Assembly: GCA_964550175.1 (NCBI GenBank)
Contig: CAZJXP010000001.1
Location: 310,001 to 374,000 of the forward strand
Length of the DNA stretch: 64,000 nucleotides
Source: DSQK01 sp964550175
Lineage (GTDB): Archaea; Nanobdellota; Nanobdellia; Woesearchaeales; ARS49
Direction of reading: 5' to 3'
Position numbers and translations under genes: made by a program. The notes beneath the pieces were generated by a model. It was not told the origin of the DNA, did not search any database, and was given only the letters and a program-made list of their open reading frames with translations. This document shows positions 34,559 to 44,684 of this stretch, one piece after another. Positions within the stretch are counted from its first letter, which is position 1. Every line of letters starts with the position of its first letter.

Positions 34559-35086
34559 ATGCAATTCAAGAAAAAGGGAATCATTCATGTTTCCATTCAA
34601 GATATCATGCTTGAAGACGGAACTACTATTGGCGTATTTGAAGGAAATCGTGGCGCGAATCCCGATCACGATATTCTCATTAAATATCAAGAAAAAGCAA
34701 AGCGGTTACGCACGCCAAAACACGTTCATTGGGTTATTGACTTGCTAATTAAAAAACAGCATAACCCCGAACTAACGATTAAGTTCATGACTTATTTACG
34801 AAATATGTACGATCGTGTTGAAAAGTTCACCAGTAAAGAAGATAGAGCAAAATGTATTTTGAAAGAAACGACAAAAGTAAAATTAGCGCCATTTAAGGAG
34901 CTCGATAAGTATGGTGAGTATAAAGTAGAATTCGTTGGTCATCTTATTGAACTCATGATTAAGATGGAAAAGAACACCCCGCCAGACAAACCTGCTCGCG
35001 TGTTCAGAGAATTAATTGATGCTATGATTCAAGAAAAAGACATATTTTCAATCGTGAGCAGAGCAACTCAAATCGGCGGCCGTTAA
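34559..35086 (+). CDS. Unknown protein, possible restriction partner of the adjacent methylase
   Basis: A 175-residue protein containing GANPDHDILIKYQEKAKRLR and TPKHVHWVIDLLIKK. It converges on and overlaps the adenine methylase by a few bases, in the same A+T-rich island. The adjacency suggests a restriction-modification role, and PDHDILIKY contains acidic and lysine residues compatible with a nuclease site, but no family could be confirmed. Confidence 0.5.
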   Translation: MQFKKKGIIHVSIQDIMLEDGTTIGVFEGNRGANPDHDILIKYQEKAKRLRTPKHVHWVIDLLIKKQHNPELTIKFMTYLRNMYDRVEKFTSKEDRAKCILKETTKVKLAPFKELDKYGEYKVEFVGHLIELMIKMEKNTPPDKPARVFRELIDAMIQEKDIFSIVSRATQIGGR

Positions 35087-35970
35087 TAATTTGTCACAAC
35101 AACTTCATTAATCAGTCCGCGACCGTCACTTCTGCAATTAATCATGCGTTTTGCCTGAACCGTATGAATATTGTATTTTGAGTAGAGTTCTCGAATAAAC
35201 GTCGTGTCGCTATTGCTTAACATACAGAGAACGCCCTTTTTATCTAGCTTCTTGAAGACGTCAGCGAGTGCGAGCTGTTCCTTGTCAAGGAAGTCTCCTT
35301 TTGCATATTTTGTGAAGCTGGGTTTTCTGTCAAGCGGATAGTACGGCGGATCGAAATAGACGAAATCTCCTTTCTGACATTTATCAAGAACAACTTCAAA
35401 ACTGCCCGTTGAGGTCTTAAATTGCTTCAATATCTTGTTTAATTCCTGAATATTGTCTTTTTGAATTATGTTTGGATTTTTGTACTTGCCACAGGGCACG
35501 TTAAATTGTCCTTTGCTATTGACACGGTGCAAACCGTTAAAACATGTTCTATTGAGATAAACAAAACGTGCGGCACGTTCTTCCTTTGATAACGTCTTCA
35601 CATCAAGCGCACGTACTTTGTAAAAATGAGCTGCTGAATGCTTTTTCTTATGTTCTGTCAACAATTTTGTTAAACGTGTAGGATTGTCACGAACAACTTC
35701 ATATGTGTCAATAAGCTCAGAATTAACATCCGAGATGAACAGTTTCTTTTCCGGAAATTGTTTCGCTAGATGGAACGCGACAATTGCACTTCCTGCGAAC
35801 GGCTCAAAGTAGTTGTTGAACGATTCGGGAAAGAGAGGAATAAACTGAGCAAGAAGCTGCCGTTTGCCACCTGCCCATTTTACAATGGTTGGCGCAGTGA
35901 TAACTTCTTTAACGATCGCAGTTTGCAACGGAACACCCTCTTTAATGAAGGAAGATATTGCGAGCTGCAT
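35083..35970 (-). CDS. DNA adenine N6-methyltransferase (Dam / D12 class)
   Basis: A 295-residue enzyme with IVKWAGGKRQLL, the AdoMet motif I FEPFAGSAIVAFHL, YLNRTCFNGLHRVN, and catalytic motif IV YFDPPY. This is the D12-class order (DpnM, Dam). It methylates adenine in a short site, possibly GATC (inference). A+T-rich like its neighbours. Pairs with the convergent 175-residue gene. Confidence 0.92.
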   Translation of the reverse strand: MQLAISSFIKEGVPLQTAIVKEVITAPTIVKWAGGKRQLLAQFIPLFPESFNNYFEPFAGSAIVAFHLAKQFPEKKLFISDVNSELIDTYEVVRDNPTRLTKLLTEHKKKHSAAHFYKVRALDVKTLSKEERAARFVYLNRTCFNGLHRVNSKGQFNVPCGKYKNPNIIQKDNIQELNKILKQFKTSTGSFEVVLDKCQKGDFVYFDPPYYPLDRKPSFTKYAKGDFLDKEQLALADVFKKLDKKGVLCMLSNSDTTFIRELYSKYNIHTVQAKRMINCRSDGRGLINEVVVTNY

Positions 35971-36058
35971 ATTTTAAGCTTTGCATAAGTAGTTAAATTG
36001 GCTACGAGCCCATGTCCAGTGACAAACATTTTTAACTAACCTATAGATTATATAATCA

Positions 36059-36727
36059 ATGAGAAAAACACAAGAAAAGTTCCTCTTCTCCCCCTCCTCG
36101 CTGAACCTCCTCAAGGACTGCCCCCGTTGTTTCTGGTTGCAGTTCAACAAGGCCATCAAGCGTCCGGCAGGCATCTTTCCATCATTACCATCAGGCATGG
36201 ATCATGTTCTGAAGACTCATTTCGACCGGTACATCGGGAAAGGACTCCCATCTGAGTTGAAGAACCTTGAAGGGGTCGAACTGTTCAGCGACAAAGCCCA
36301 ATTGGACCTCTGGCGGTCGAACTTCAAGGGAATACGCCTAGAAACGCCTGCGTACACGCTCCGTGGTGCGGTGGACAACCTGCTCGTGAAAGGAAAGAAA
36401 CTCATTGTGCTTGATTACAAGACGCGCGGTTTCCCGCTGAAGGAAGACACGCATCACCATGCAGAAGATCAGATGCACCTCTACAACTTTCTGCTGCGCA
36501 AGAACGGCCACGCGACCGAAGACTACTCCTATCTCCTATTCTACCATCCGAAGGAAGTGCTGGAAAACGGCGATGTCGTCTTCAATAAGGATTTAATCAA
36601 AATTCCTGTGGACATCAAGCGTGCCAAAACCATCTTGAAAACAGCCGTGAAAACGTTAAAGGCAAAGTGTCCGAAGAAGTCTTGCGACTGGTGTCAATCA
36701 CACACAAGTCGACCAAAACCAAAATAG
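36059..36727 (+). CDS. Cas4/RecB-like PD-(D/E)XK nuclease with Fe-S cysteines
   Basis: A 222-residue protein: N-terminal DCPRCFWLQ, catalytic GAVDNLL and LIVLDYKTRG, the Q-x-x-x-Y motif (DQMHLYNF), and C-terminal CPKKSCDWC. Four cysteines in the order expected for a Cas4-type 4Fe-4S cluster. No cas genes or CRISPR array nearby. Its last 30 bases overlap the convergent lipoprotein gene. G+C returns to normal here, marking the island's edge. Confidence 0.82.
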   Translation: MRKTQEKFLFSPSSLNLLKDCPRCFWLQFNKAIKRPAGIFPSLPSGMDHVLKTHFDRYIGKGLPSELKNLEGVELFSDKAQLDLWRSNFKGIRLETPAYTLRGAVDNLLVKGKKLIVLDYKTRGFPLKEDTHHHAEDQMHLYNFLLRKNGHATEDYSYLLFYHPKEVLENGDVVFNKDLIKIPVDIKRAKTILKTAVKTLKAKCPKKSCDWCQSHTSRPKPK

Positions 36728-37225
36728 CCCTGCTATTACCGAAAAGACTGCTACTGACAAAGCAGCTATCGTTGAAATTTTGATGTCTTTTGAAACGACA
36801 AACGTGATGCCCAGTACCGAAGCGCCGAATGCCCCTGCTAGAAGAAGAATACTTAAAATCGCACCGACAATTCCCATGGATGCGAATCCACCATACTGAT
36901 TAGCTAATTTACAAAGTGCATCATCCTTTATGCAACGACCTTCAGAGCACGCATTTCCATTTTGAGCACAATCTTCATTTCGCACGCACGATTCTCCCTG
37001 TGCACTTTTCTGACAATGACCTGATCGACAGCTGCCAACGGCACAATCATACGTTGAAACGCATTCTTCAAATTCATTACTTTTTGCACAGAAACCGCCT
37101 TCACAGCGACCTGAAAGACAATCAGTCGGAATTTCGCATGATGAATGAGCGCCGACTCGACCATCACAGCCGGCGAGCATCAGCAGCATAATCGGCAAAA
37201 TCCACCAATATTTTTCCATGCCCAT
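36698..37225 (-). CDS. Exported protein with DCxxxxC repeats and C-terminal membrane helices
   Basis: A 175-residue protein: N-terminal signal with lipobox-like MLAGCDG, then three disulfide-type repeats of the form CxxxxDCxxGxCxxGxC (CEIPTDCLSGRCEGGFC, CVSTYDCAVGSCRSGHC, CVRNEDCAQNGNACSEGRC), and two C-terminal membrane helices. The ATG at 37225 lies ~29 bases from TTTTAACGG (minus strand). Surface function unknown; another likely client of a thiol-oxidation pathway. Confidence 0.75.
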   Translation of the reverse strand: MGMEKYWWILPIMLLMLAGCDGRVGAHSSCEIPTDCLSGRCEGGFCAKSNEFEECVSTYDCAVGSCRSGHCQKSAQGESCVRNEDCAQNGNACSEGRCIKDDALCKLANQYGGFASMGIVGAILSILLLAGAFGASVLGITFVVSKDIKISTIAALSVAVFSVIAGLFWFWSTCV

Positions 37226-37642
37226 CCCGCGACGCACGGAATGCAATCCGTTAAAAGGGTTATGGACGCAAAGTACTTTGCCATATAAAAATTAAAGAAA
37301 GACAACCATTCATCTCGGCGCTTTCACCCTCCTCACCCTCATCTCAACGCAGGTGCAGAAGCGTTCAGGTTTGTTGCACATGACGCACAGCACGGGTCAG
37401 TCGCAGGTGATGCAGGTCATTCTTCCCGTGAGCAAGACACGCAGGCGATGGTTGATATTCTCGACGTGCTGCGTTCTTTATAACAACGCAAACTTAATTC
37501 CCGCAATTCTTCCGATTTTTCGGAAAAGTTTCCGGATTATCTTGAGAAACTCATATCAAGCCAAAATCATCCACTTCACCTCATGGACTCCAAAGCCCAG
37601 AAAACCTTAAATATACATACCGTGTTAATACGGGATACATAC
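37226..37642. other. Intergenic stretch without a supported gene
   Basis: Holds the divergent promoters of the lipoprotein (TTAAAAGG at 37251) and the DUF2683-RelE module (CTTAAATATAC at 37604-37614). I see no repeat element or RNA gene; a possible 85-codon reading frame has no protein-like features. Confidence 0.4.
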
Positions 37643-37897
37643 ATGGTGCAGGCAATCATAAACATCCCGGAACACACGAACCAGCTTCTGAACATCGTGA
37701 AAGCGAAGTACGGACTGAAGGACAAGTCTCAGGCCATCGAGAGAATGGCGGAAGAATACGAAGAAATCGTCCTCGAGAAGCCGTTCAAGCCCGCGATGCA
37801 GAAGAAGCTTGAACGCAGGCTCGCGGACATGAAGAAGGGCATACGCACGACGCGGATGACGCAGAAAGAAGCTTTGGAATACCTGAAGGGGTTGTGA
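37643..37897 (+). CDS. DUF2683-type antitoxin-like protein
   Basis: An 84-residue protein beginning MVQAIINIPEHTNQLLNIVK and AKYGLKDKSQAIERMAEEYE, the archaeal DUF2683 pattern (ribbon-helix-helix-like), with a basic C-terminal extension. TATA box ~30 bases upstream, so nearly leaderless. Overlaps the RelE-like gene; together they look like a toxin-antitoxin pair. Confidence 0.82.
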   Translation: MVQAIINIPEHTNQLLNIVKAKYGLKDKSQAIERMAEEYEEIVLEKPFKPAMQKKLERRLADMKKGIRTTRMTQKEALEYLKGL

Positions 37898-38148
37898 GCT
37901 ATCATCTCGAATTCAGCGACGCTTACCAGCGGGACTTCAAGAAAATAAAGAAGAAAGACCCTGTCCGCGCGTCGCAGATCAAGCGGAAGCTTGAGGAGGT
38001 CGTTCTCGCGCCAGAACGATTCAAACCGCTTCGCAACATCTTAGCTGGATTCTATAGGCTCCATTTCGGAAGTTTCGTGTTAATATACTGCATAGAAGGG
38101 GATTGTGTGTACGTCGTTGGTATCGAACATCACGATGATGCTTACTAG
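37894..38148 (+). CDS. RelE/ParE-family toxin
   Basis: An 84-residue protein starting at GTG 37894, with FSDAYQRDFKKIKKKDPVRA, FKPLRNILAGFYRLHFGSFVL and VVGIEHHDDAY, fitting the RelE superfamily of mRNA-cleaving toxins. The GTG overlaps the antitoxin stop (GTGA). Confidence 0.88.
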   Translation: MSYHLEFSDAYQRDFKKIKKKDPVRASQIKRKLEEVVLAPERFKPLRNILAGFYRLHFGSFVLIYCIEGDCVYVVGIEHHDDAY

Positions 38149-38163
38149 TTTTCTGACTTCGAC

Positions 38164-38421
38164 TCACAACTGTCTATACTGAGAAACATGCACATCAATC
38201 TCGTCCAATTTCTTCTCGACAATCGTCACGTCCTGGTGCGTCTTCGGCGTTCGAGAAACCTCGGCGACATCGTGAATTAGAGAATCAACCAACTTCTGCA
38301 AGTGGAACTCCTCAAGCAATTTCTTCAGCTCGACCAATTTCGCCGTGACCAACAGAAACTTCCCCTTCTCAAGCGCGTTGCGAATCGACGCGATCAACGA
38401 GCTCACATCTTCAATCGTCAT
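38164..38421 (-). CDS. Hypothetical helical protein
   Basis: An 85-residue all-helical protein (DVSSLIASIRNALEKGKFLL, LVELKKLLEEFHLQKLVDSL). Overlaps the preceding gene by ATGA and is therefore coupled to it. Family unknown. Confidence 0.6.
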   Translation of the reverse strand: MTIEDVSSLIASIRNALEKGKFLLVTAKLVELKKLLEEFHLQKLVDSLIHDVAEVSRTPKTHQDVTIVEKKLDEIDVHVSQYRQL

Positions 38422-38729
38422 AGGACCTTCACGGGCTTGCCGTAGATGGAGATGTAGCGTTCAACCAATTCGTTCGTCGGGGCGCGGATGACCGTCACCA
38501 TCAATCCCCAGCCGAGATCGACCTTGTTCTCAATCGAGCACGCGCCGAGCTTGTACGCATTCATGGACCGGATGCCCTGCTTCGTCTCCTCATTCAAATC
38601 CAGGCGCGACTTCAAGAGGCTGGCGTTCACATCAGCGCAGACATCCTCCAATAAGGCCATCGTTTCAATAAGCCGCTGCGTGTTGCCCTCAAGCTCCCGT
38701 TTGATCTCGTTCTGAAACCTGATTTCCAT
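38418..38729 (-). CDS. Hypothetical protein
   Basis: A 103-residue protein beginning MEIRFQNEIKRELEGNTQRL, with WGLMVTVIRAPTNELVERYI near the end. The ATG at 38729 lies ~23 bases from TTTTTAAAG on the minus strand (leaderless), so an upstream start inside the promoter is rejected. Divergent from the 38782 gene. Function unknown. Confidence 0.65.
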   Translation of the reverse strand: MEIRFQNEIKRELEGNTQRLIETMALLEDVCADVNASLLKSRLDLNEETKQGIRSMNAYKLGACSIENKVDLGWGLMVTVIRAPTNELVERYISIYGKPVKVL

Positions 38730-38781
38730 AACAACCACGGTGTGCGCAATCTTTAAAAAGGCTTCGACAAGCATATTCCAT

Positions 38782-39078
38782 ATGACGCTCACGGTCAAAA
38801 AGCTCGACTACGCCGGCTACGACGGCGACTTCAGCGGCGGCTTCCTCGAAGCGCGGGTCATCACCACTGGACCGTTCGACCACTTCGTGCTTTTGAAGTA
38901 CGACACGCATCCTGACCTGTTCGAGAGCCGAAGCCACTACAAAAAAATAGAATGCAAAGACAAGGACGACCTGCTGGACAAGTTCAAGCGCGCGTTCGGC
39001 GGCCACCAGTTCAAGAATTGGAAAGACACGGACGAAAACGCCGGATACTCAACGCAACAGCAGTATCTGTTCGCGTGA
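38782..39078 (+). CDS. Hypothetical protein
   Basis: A 98-residue soluble protein beginning MTLTVKKLDYAGYDGDFSGG; ATG at 38782. It shares a ~50-base divergent promoter region with the preceding minus-strand pair. No recognised family. Confidence 0.65.
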   Translation: MTLTVKKLDYAGYDGDFSGGFLEARVITTGPFDHFVLLKYDTHPDLFESRSHYKKIECKDKDDLLDKFKRAFGGHQFKNWKDTDENAGYSTQQQYLFA

Positions 39079-39094
39079 CGCACTCCATTTCACA

Positions 39095-39180
39095 CTTTTT
39101 ACCGGCGATATTAGAACCGTGAGCTCAATTATGATAACACTGATGGCTCTAAAGACGAAACAAAACGTGGCGGTAAAAAG
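39095..39180. repeat. Family A repeat, complete 86-bp copy
   Basis: CTTTTTACCGGCGATATTAG to ACGTGGCGGTAAAAAG; the core includes GAGCTCAATTATGA. Sits immediately upstream of kae1. Confidence 0.9.
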
Positions 39181-39198
39181 CTTAGCGCAGGACAACTC

Positions 39199-40179
39199 AT
39201 GAAAATCAAAACCATTCTCGGCATTGAAAGCACCGCCCACACGTTCGGCGTCGGCATCATAACGTCCAAAGGAAAGATTCTCGCGAACGCGCGAGACATG
39301 TACAAGACCAATTCCGGCGGAATGATTCCCGGAGAAGTCGTCAAGCACCACGAGAAAGTAAAGCAAATAATTCTAAACCAAGCCTTGACCGAAGCCAAAC
39401 TCACTATGGAAGACATAGACTTGATCAGCTTCTCAAGAGGTCCAGGCTTCACCGCAGGAATTCTAACCGTCGGAAGAACATTCGCGTTAGAACTCGCCGA
39501 ACAACACTCCTTGCCATTAGTCGGCGTCAACCATAGCATGGCCCATTTAACGATCGGCGACTTGATCTGCAAAGCCAAAGACCCCGTCTACCTCTACGTC
39601 TCCGGCCCGAACACCCAAGTCATCGCGTACGCCGGAAAACGGATGCGCATCTTCGGCGAAACTCTCGACAACGGGCTAGGAAACATATTGGACAAATTCG
39701 CGAGAGACGCAAATTTAGGCTTCCCCGGCGGACCGAAAATAGAACAATTAGCCTTGAAATCAAACCATTTCATCGAACTCCCCTACCGAGTAAAAGGCAT
39801 GGACGTCAGTTTCGCGGGAATGCTCACCAACGCCCAACATCTTTTGGCAACCGGAACCAAGATCGAAGACCTCTGCTTCTCGATGCAAGAGACTTCCTTC
39901 GCGATGCTCGCCGAAGTCGCGGAAAGAGCGATGGCCCACTGCGACAAGAAAGAACTCCTATTAATCGGCGGCGTGGCAGCCAACAAACGCTTAGGAACCA
40001 TGCTCGACCAGATGTGCAAGGCAAGAAAAGCCAAGTTCCACGCCGTGCCTTTAGCCTACTCGGGCGACCAAGGCGTCATGATAGCCTGGCAAGGATTCTT
40101 AGAATTCACGCACGGCAAAATCAGCACCGGAATCTTCCCGCACGAACGCGTCGATGAAATTGAAGTTACTTGGCGTTAA
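39199..40179 (+). CDS. kae1: tRNA N6-adenosine threonylcarbamoyltransferase Kae1
   Basis: The catalytic subunit of KEOPS, which makes t6A37 on ANN-decoding tRNAs. A 326-residue ASKHA-fold protein: ILGIESTAHTFGVGI, GGMIPGEVVKHHE, the metal-binding VNHSMAHL, VSGPNTQV and LLIGGVAANKRL. Not fused to Bud32, unlike in several archaea; no other KEOPS subunit is adjacent. Confidence 0.96.
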   Translation: MKIKTILGIESTAHTFGVGIITSKGKILANARDMYKTNSGGMIPGEVVKHHEKVKQIILNQALTEAKLTMEDIDLISFSRGPGFTAGILTVGRTFALELAEQHSLPLVGVNHSMAHLTIGDLICKAKDPVYLYVSGPNTQVIAYAGKRMRIFGETLDNGLGNILDKFARDANLGFPGGPKIEQLALKSNHFIELPYRVKGMDVSFAGMLTNAQHLLATGTKIEDLCFSMQETSFAMLAEVAERAMAHCDKKELLLIGGVAANKRLGTMLDQMCKARKAKFHAVPLAYSGDQGVMIAWQGFLEFTHGKISTGIFPHERVDEIEVTWR

Positions 40180-40214
40180 TTAACTTTAAATAGCCCCCGC
40201 AAGGACTTCTCAGC

Positions 40215-41384
<1,170 letters not shown>

Positions 41385-41401
41385 ACACGCCTTTCACGTT
41401 T

Positions 41402-41517
41402 CTTTTTACCGCCCCGATTCGAACCGTTGGCTTGATAAGAATGAAACTCGACGCCGTAACGCTACTTCCAATCGTGCCGGTAAAAAGTGATGTAAAGACG
41501 CATTTGCCGGTAAAAAG
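41402..41517. repeat. Family A repeat, 86-bp copy plus an extra right arm
   Basis: Complete element 41402-41487 (CTTTTTACCGCCCCGATTCG to CGTGCCGGTAAAAAG), followed 17 bases later by a second TTGCCGGTAAAAAG (41504-41517). Confidence 0.9.
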
Positions 41518-41569
41518 TTCACTCTTCCCTTCCGAAACCTTTTTGAACCCCTTTTTTCTATCGAAATCC

Positions 41570-41875
41570 ATGCCAACCGCATCCATCTGCGCACGAATCG
41601 GCGATCCCGCCATCGACGCATGCCGCAAAGCTCTCAAGGCCAGCGGCATCGACGCCGTCCTCAGCCCATACTACGGCGACGCGAAAAGCCCGCAGTACAA
41701 CGAAAACACGTTCCCCATCATCAACCACAACGGAAAGAGCTATTACGGCAAGAAAGGGCTGCAGGAACTCATCGAAACCTACAACAAGAAAATAGCCAAC
41801 AGGCCCGAAACGAAAGTCATCTCTAGCATCCACGCGCCCAAAAAAGCAAATACGGAACCCTACAAGAATCTTTAA
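41570..41875 (+). CDS. Thioredoxin-fold-like hypothetical protein
   Basis: A 101-residue protein (MPTASICARIGDPAIDACRK ... NTFPIINHNGKSYYGKKGLQ ELIETY). The second half resembles the glutaredoxin cis-Pro and C-terminal helix, but there is no CxxC, so it would not be a classical oxidoreductase. ATG at 41570. Confidence 0.6.
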   Translation: MPTASICARIGDPAIDACRKALKASGIDAVLSPYYGDAKSPQYNENTFPIINHNGKSYYGKKGLQELIETYNKKIANRPETKVISSIHAPKKANTEPYKNL

Positions 41876-41884
41876 GAAAAATAA

Positions 41885-42079
41885 TTACTTCTTTTTCTTC
41901 GGCTTAGCGCCCATCGTCAAGTCGTGCGCCTTCTCGTACTTGGCTTCCGCGACCGGATCCAGCGGCTCGAACACCAAACCGCAGTCCTTGCAGACGACCT
42001 GGTCGAGCTCCTTCGACTTCACGAGGTTGTCGCTCGCGCAGTCGGGGCACTCGTTGATTTCCGATATGTTCTTTATCAT
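41885..42079 (-). CDS. Zinc-ribbon protein resembling the TFB N-terminus
   Basis: A 64-residue protein with CPDCASDNLVKSKELDQVVC followed by KDCGLVFE, a TFIIB-type zinc ribbon, and a lysine-rich tail KPKKKK. The cyclin-fold domains of TFB are absent, so it is a stand-alone ribbon. ATG at 42079; TATA CTTTATAAG on the minus strand ~25 bases upstream. Confidence 0.8.
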   Translation of the reverse strand: MIKNISEINECPDCASDNLVKSKELDQVVCKDCGLVFEPLDPVAEAKYEKAHDLTMGAKPKKKK

Positions 42080-42165
42080 GGGGAATTTACTGCTTTGCAA
42101 ACTTATAAAGATTGTGATTTAACGAAGAAGAGCATTTAAATAAAAATAAGGCACTCTGCAATAGT

Positions 42166-42546
42166 ATGGACTCTCTTCCCGCGGACCTGCGCAAGGCGTT
42201 GACCGCGAAAACGAAAACACAATGGGACGCGCTCACGGAAATCGCGCGGCGGGACTTCATCAGCTGGATAAACGACGCCAAGCAGGCCGAAACCCGCGCG
42301 AGCCGGATAAAACGCGTGCCGTCGATGCTCGCGTCCGGGAAACGAAGACCGTGCTGCTTCGCCGTCGTTCCGATGCATTTCTACAAGGCGCTCGGGACAA
42401 ACCCGAAGGCGAAGGCGCAGTGGACGACGCTTACCGCGATGGAGAAGCGGGACTTCACCGACTGGGTCGACCAAGACAAGGAGTTACGTGATAAACGGGT
42501 TGAAGAAGCGTGTGCCAAGTTAGTTGCGAAAAAAAGAAATCCGTGA
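42166..42546 (+). CDS. YdeI/OmpD-associated-like domain protein
   Basis: A 126-residue protein with two tandem similar segments: LPADLRKALTAKTKTQWDAL ... RRDFISWINDAKQAETRASRI and FYKALGTNPKAKAQWTTLTA ... KRDFTDWVDQDKELRDKRVE. This is the YdeI/OmpD-associated pattern, duplicated. Function of the family in archaea is unknown. Confidence 0.72.
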   Translation: MDSLPADLRKALTAKTKTQWDALTEIARRDFISWINDAKQAETRASRIKRVPSMLASGKRRPCCFAVVPMHFYKALGTNPKAKAQWTTLTAMEKRDFTDWVDQDKELRDKRVEEACAKLVAKKRNP

Positions 42547-42567
42547 ACGTTTGCTGACCCCTGCTAC

Positions 42568-42707
42568 CTTTTTACAATGAGGACCTGAGGTCCTCATGTA
42601 CCACAGAACCTGCTGGATTCTGTTGGTACCGCCCTGATTTGTTTCGTTAGTGCATCAATTCTAATCACAATCGAGCTCGCACTACGACAAAATTTGCCGG
42701 TAAAAAG
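42568..42707. repeat. Family A repeat with two inserted hairpins
   Basis: CTTTTTAC is separated from CCGCCCTGATTTGTTTCG by GAGGACCTGAGGTCCTC and ACAGAACC-TGCT-GGATTCTGT, each followed by GTAC. The rest is canonical and ends TTGCCGGTAAAAAG. Same architecture as 21388-21531 but with different hairpin sequences. Confidence 0.88.
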
Positions 42708-42723
42708 TCCACTCTACTCAGAA

Positions 42724-44598
42724 CTACTTGCCCTGCAACTTCTTCAAAATCTCTTCCTTGCCAGTCCAATCCAATGCTTCCTTCAAGACTTGCAGAATCG
42801 TTTCGACCGGGATGATCTTGATCTTCGCCAGCCGCTCTTCAGACAAAACAATGTCCTGCATGTTCGACTTCGGCACGATGACGTTGGCGATGCCCGCGTC
42901 AATCGCGGCGTCAATCTTAGCCGAAACGCCGCCAATGGGCAAGACGTCGCCGCGAACAGACAATGACCCCGTCATCGCGTACGTCTGCTTGATCGGGACT
43001 TCCTTCAGCGCGGAAATAATCGCGGTAGCGACCGCAATCGAAGCGGAATCCCCTTCAACTCCTTCATAGGTCTGCAAAAATTGAACGTAAATGTCGTGCG
43101 ACTGCTTGATGTCCTCGCCGAAGAACTTTCTGACAATAGCGGTGACGTTCAGGATGGCTTCCTTCGCGATTTCGCCAAGCTTTCCGGTCGCGACGATGGC
43201 CTTCTGCTCCTTGCCTAAAGTCACTTCCGCTTCAATCGGCAAGATGATTCCCGACAATGCCGCGCCGGAACCAATCACGGCCAACCCGTTGACTCGTCCG
43301 ACTTTCTTTCCTTCCGTAACGATGACTTCATACTCCTTCTTGCGCTCGATGAACTTGTCCGCCATCTGCTGCTCCAACGGCTTCGCGACCTTCTTCGCGG
43401 CAAGGATGTGTTCCGGCTCAACGAGCTTCGAATTATTTTCGAGCGCGATGTCGCCGGCAGCTCTAATCAATCCGCCTAATTCCCTGAATCGCAACGTGAG
43501 ATGGTCCTTTCGGTTCGCCATTCGTCGAGCGACTTGAATGATAACATCAACCGAAGCCTTTGAGAAGTGAGGGATCTTCTTGTCCTTCGCGACTTCCTGC
43601 GCGATGAACAACGCAATCTTGTCGCGCGTCTCCTGTGTATCCGGAATCGTTTCCTTCATGAACACTTCGTAACCATAGCCTCGGATTCGTGAACGTAATG
43701 CGGGGTGAAGGTGTTGAATCGTTTCGACGTTGCCGGCCGCAATCATGACGAAGTTGCACGGGACAGGTTCTGTTCTTACCATCGCGCCAGCCGAGCGCTC
43801 CGACTGTCCCGTGATTGCGTACTTCCCTTCCTGCAGCGCGGTCAAAAGCTCTTGCTGCGTCTGCGGCTCGAGCGTGGCTATTTCGTCCACGAACAGCACG
43901 CCCATGTTGGCCTTGTGGATCATTCCCGCGACGACTCGCTCGTGAGCCGGCGTGCCTAAACCGCCGGACTGGAACGGGTCGTGCTGAACGTCGCCCAAAA
44001 GCGCGCCGGCGTGCGTTCCCGTCGCGTCCCAGAACGGGGCGTTCTTCTTGCCGAAATTGTCCACGATAACTTTCGGGACTTCGATACGGATTCCCATGCC
44101 GGGACGCTTGGCCATGTTCATGAAGAATGAAAAGCCCGCGAGGAAAATCATGCCGCCGAGGAAAAAGGCAGCGAACATGATGTCGCTGTTGTAGTAGGAA
44201 CGCGCCCACCAGGGGAGCACTAATGATAGGATGAGAATGATAATCAACAGCCAGTTCTGGCCCTTGAAGAGGTTGCTCGACTGCGCGCGGGCCTGCTGCA
44301 CCAAGACGCGCCCTTGACCGGCCGGAACGGTGCGGATGATGGGCTGGTTCTCGTCATTCGCGTTCGGAAACGCGATGATGTCGACTAACTTTTCTTTTGG
44401 AAGCAATTCCGCAAGCGCGAGACCGAGCATCGACTTTCCCGTGCCGGGCTCGCCGATGAGAAGAACGTGACGTCGCTGCTGCGCGGCCTTCTTGATGATT
44501 TCGACGGCGTCCTCCTGCCCGATAACCTGGTCTATAATTGACTCAGAAACCTTCAGGTCAGCGGTCGACGTGTACGCTTTTGCTTTTGATTTTACCAT
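42724..44598 (-). CDS. lonB: Archaeal membrane-bound Lon protease (LonB)
   Basis: A 624-residue ATP-dependent protease. AAA+ domain with Walker A GEPGTGKS (~52-59), two membrane helices inserted at ~117-165 (LIIILILSLVLPWW, AAFFLGGMIFLAGFSFF), Walker B VLFVDEIATL, and the C-terminal protease domain with the Ser in EGDSAS and Lys in GGVSAKIDAA forming the dyad. Degrades unfolded membrane and soluble proteins. TATA ATTTATAAAGG-type box (44627-44636, minus reading). Confidence 0.96.
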   Translation of the reverse strand: MVKSKAKAYTSTADLKVSESIIDQVIGQEDAVEIIKKAAQQRRHVLLIGEPGTGKSMLGLALAELLPKEKLVDIIAFPNANDENQPIIRTVPAGQGRVLVQQARAQSSNLFKGQNWLLIIILILSLVLPWWARSYYNSDIMFAAFFLGGMIFLAGFSFFMNMAKRPGMGIRIEVPKVIVDNFGKKNAPFWDATGTHAGALLGDVQHDPFQSGGLGTPAHERVVAGMIHKANMGVLFVDEIATLEPQTQQELLTALQEGKYAITGQSERSAGAMVRTEPVPCNFVMIAAGNVETIQHLHPALRSRIRGYGYEVFMKETIPDTQETRDKIALFIAQEVAKDKKIPHFSKASVDVIIQVARRMANRKDHLTLRFRELGGLIRAAGDIALENNSKLVEPEHILAAKKVAKPLEQQMADKFIERKKEYEVIVTEGKKVGRVNGLAVIGSGAALSGIILPIEAEVTLGKEQKAIVATGKLGEIAKEAILNVTAIVRKFFGEDIKQSHDIYVQFLQTYEGVEGDSASIAVATAIISALKEVPIKQTYAMTGSLSVRGDVLPIGGVSAKIDAAIDAGIANVIVPKSNMQDIVLSEERLAKIKIIPVETILQVLKEALDWTGKEEILKKLQGK

Positions 44599-44684
44599 AA
44601 ACCCCGTCAGAATTACTCTCGGGATGATTTATAAAGGTTATGCATGGGGCAGTCGTGCAAAAATATTATTACTGGTGCAACTCA

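Noticed and set aside
37353..37610. 85-codon frame upstream of the DUF2683 gene
   Set aside because: Overlaps the promoter of the toxin-antitoxin module and shows no protein-like pattern.
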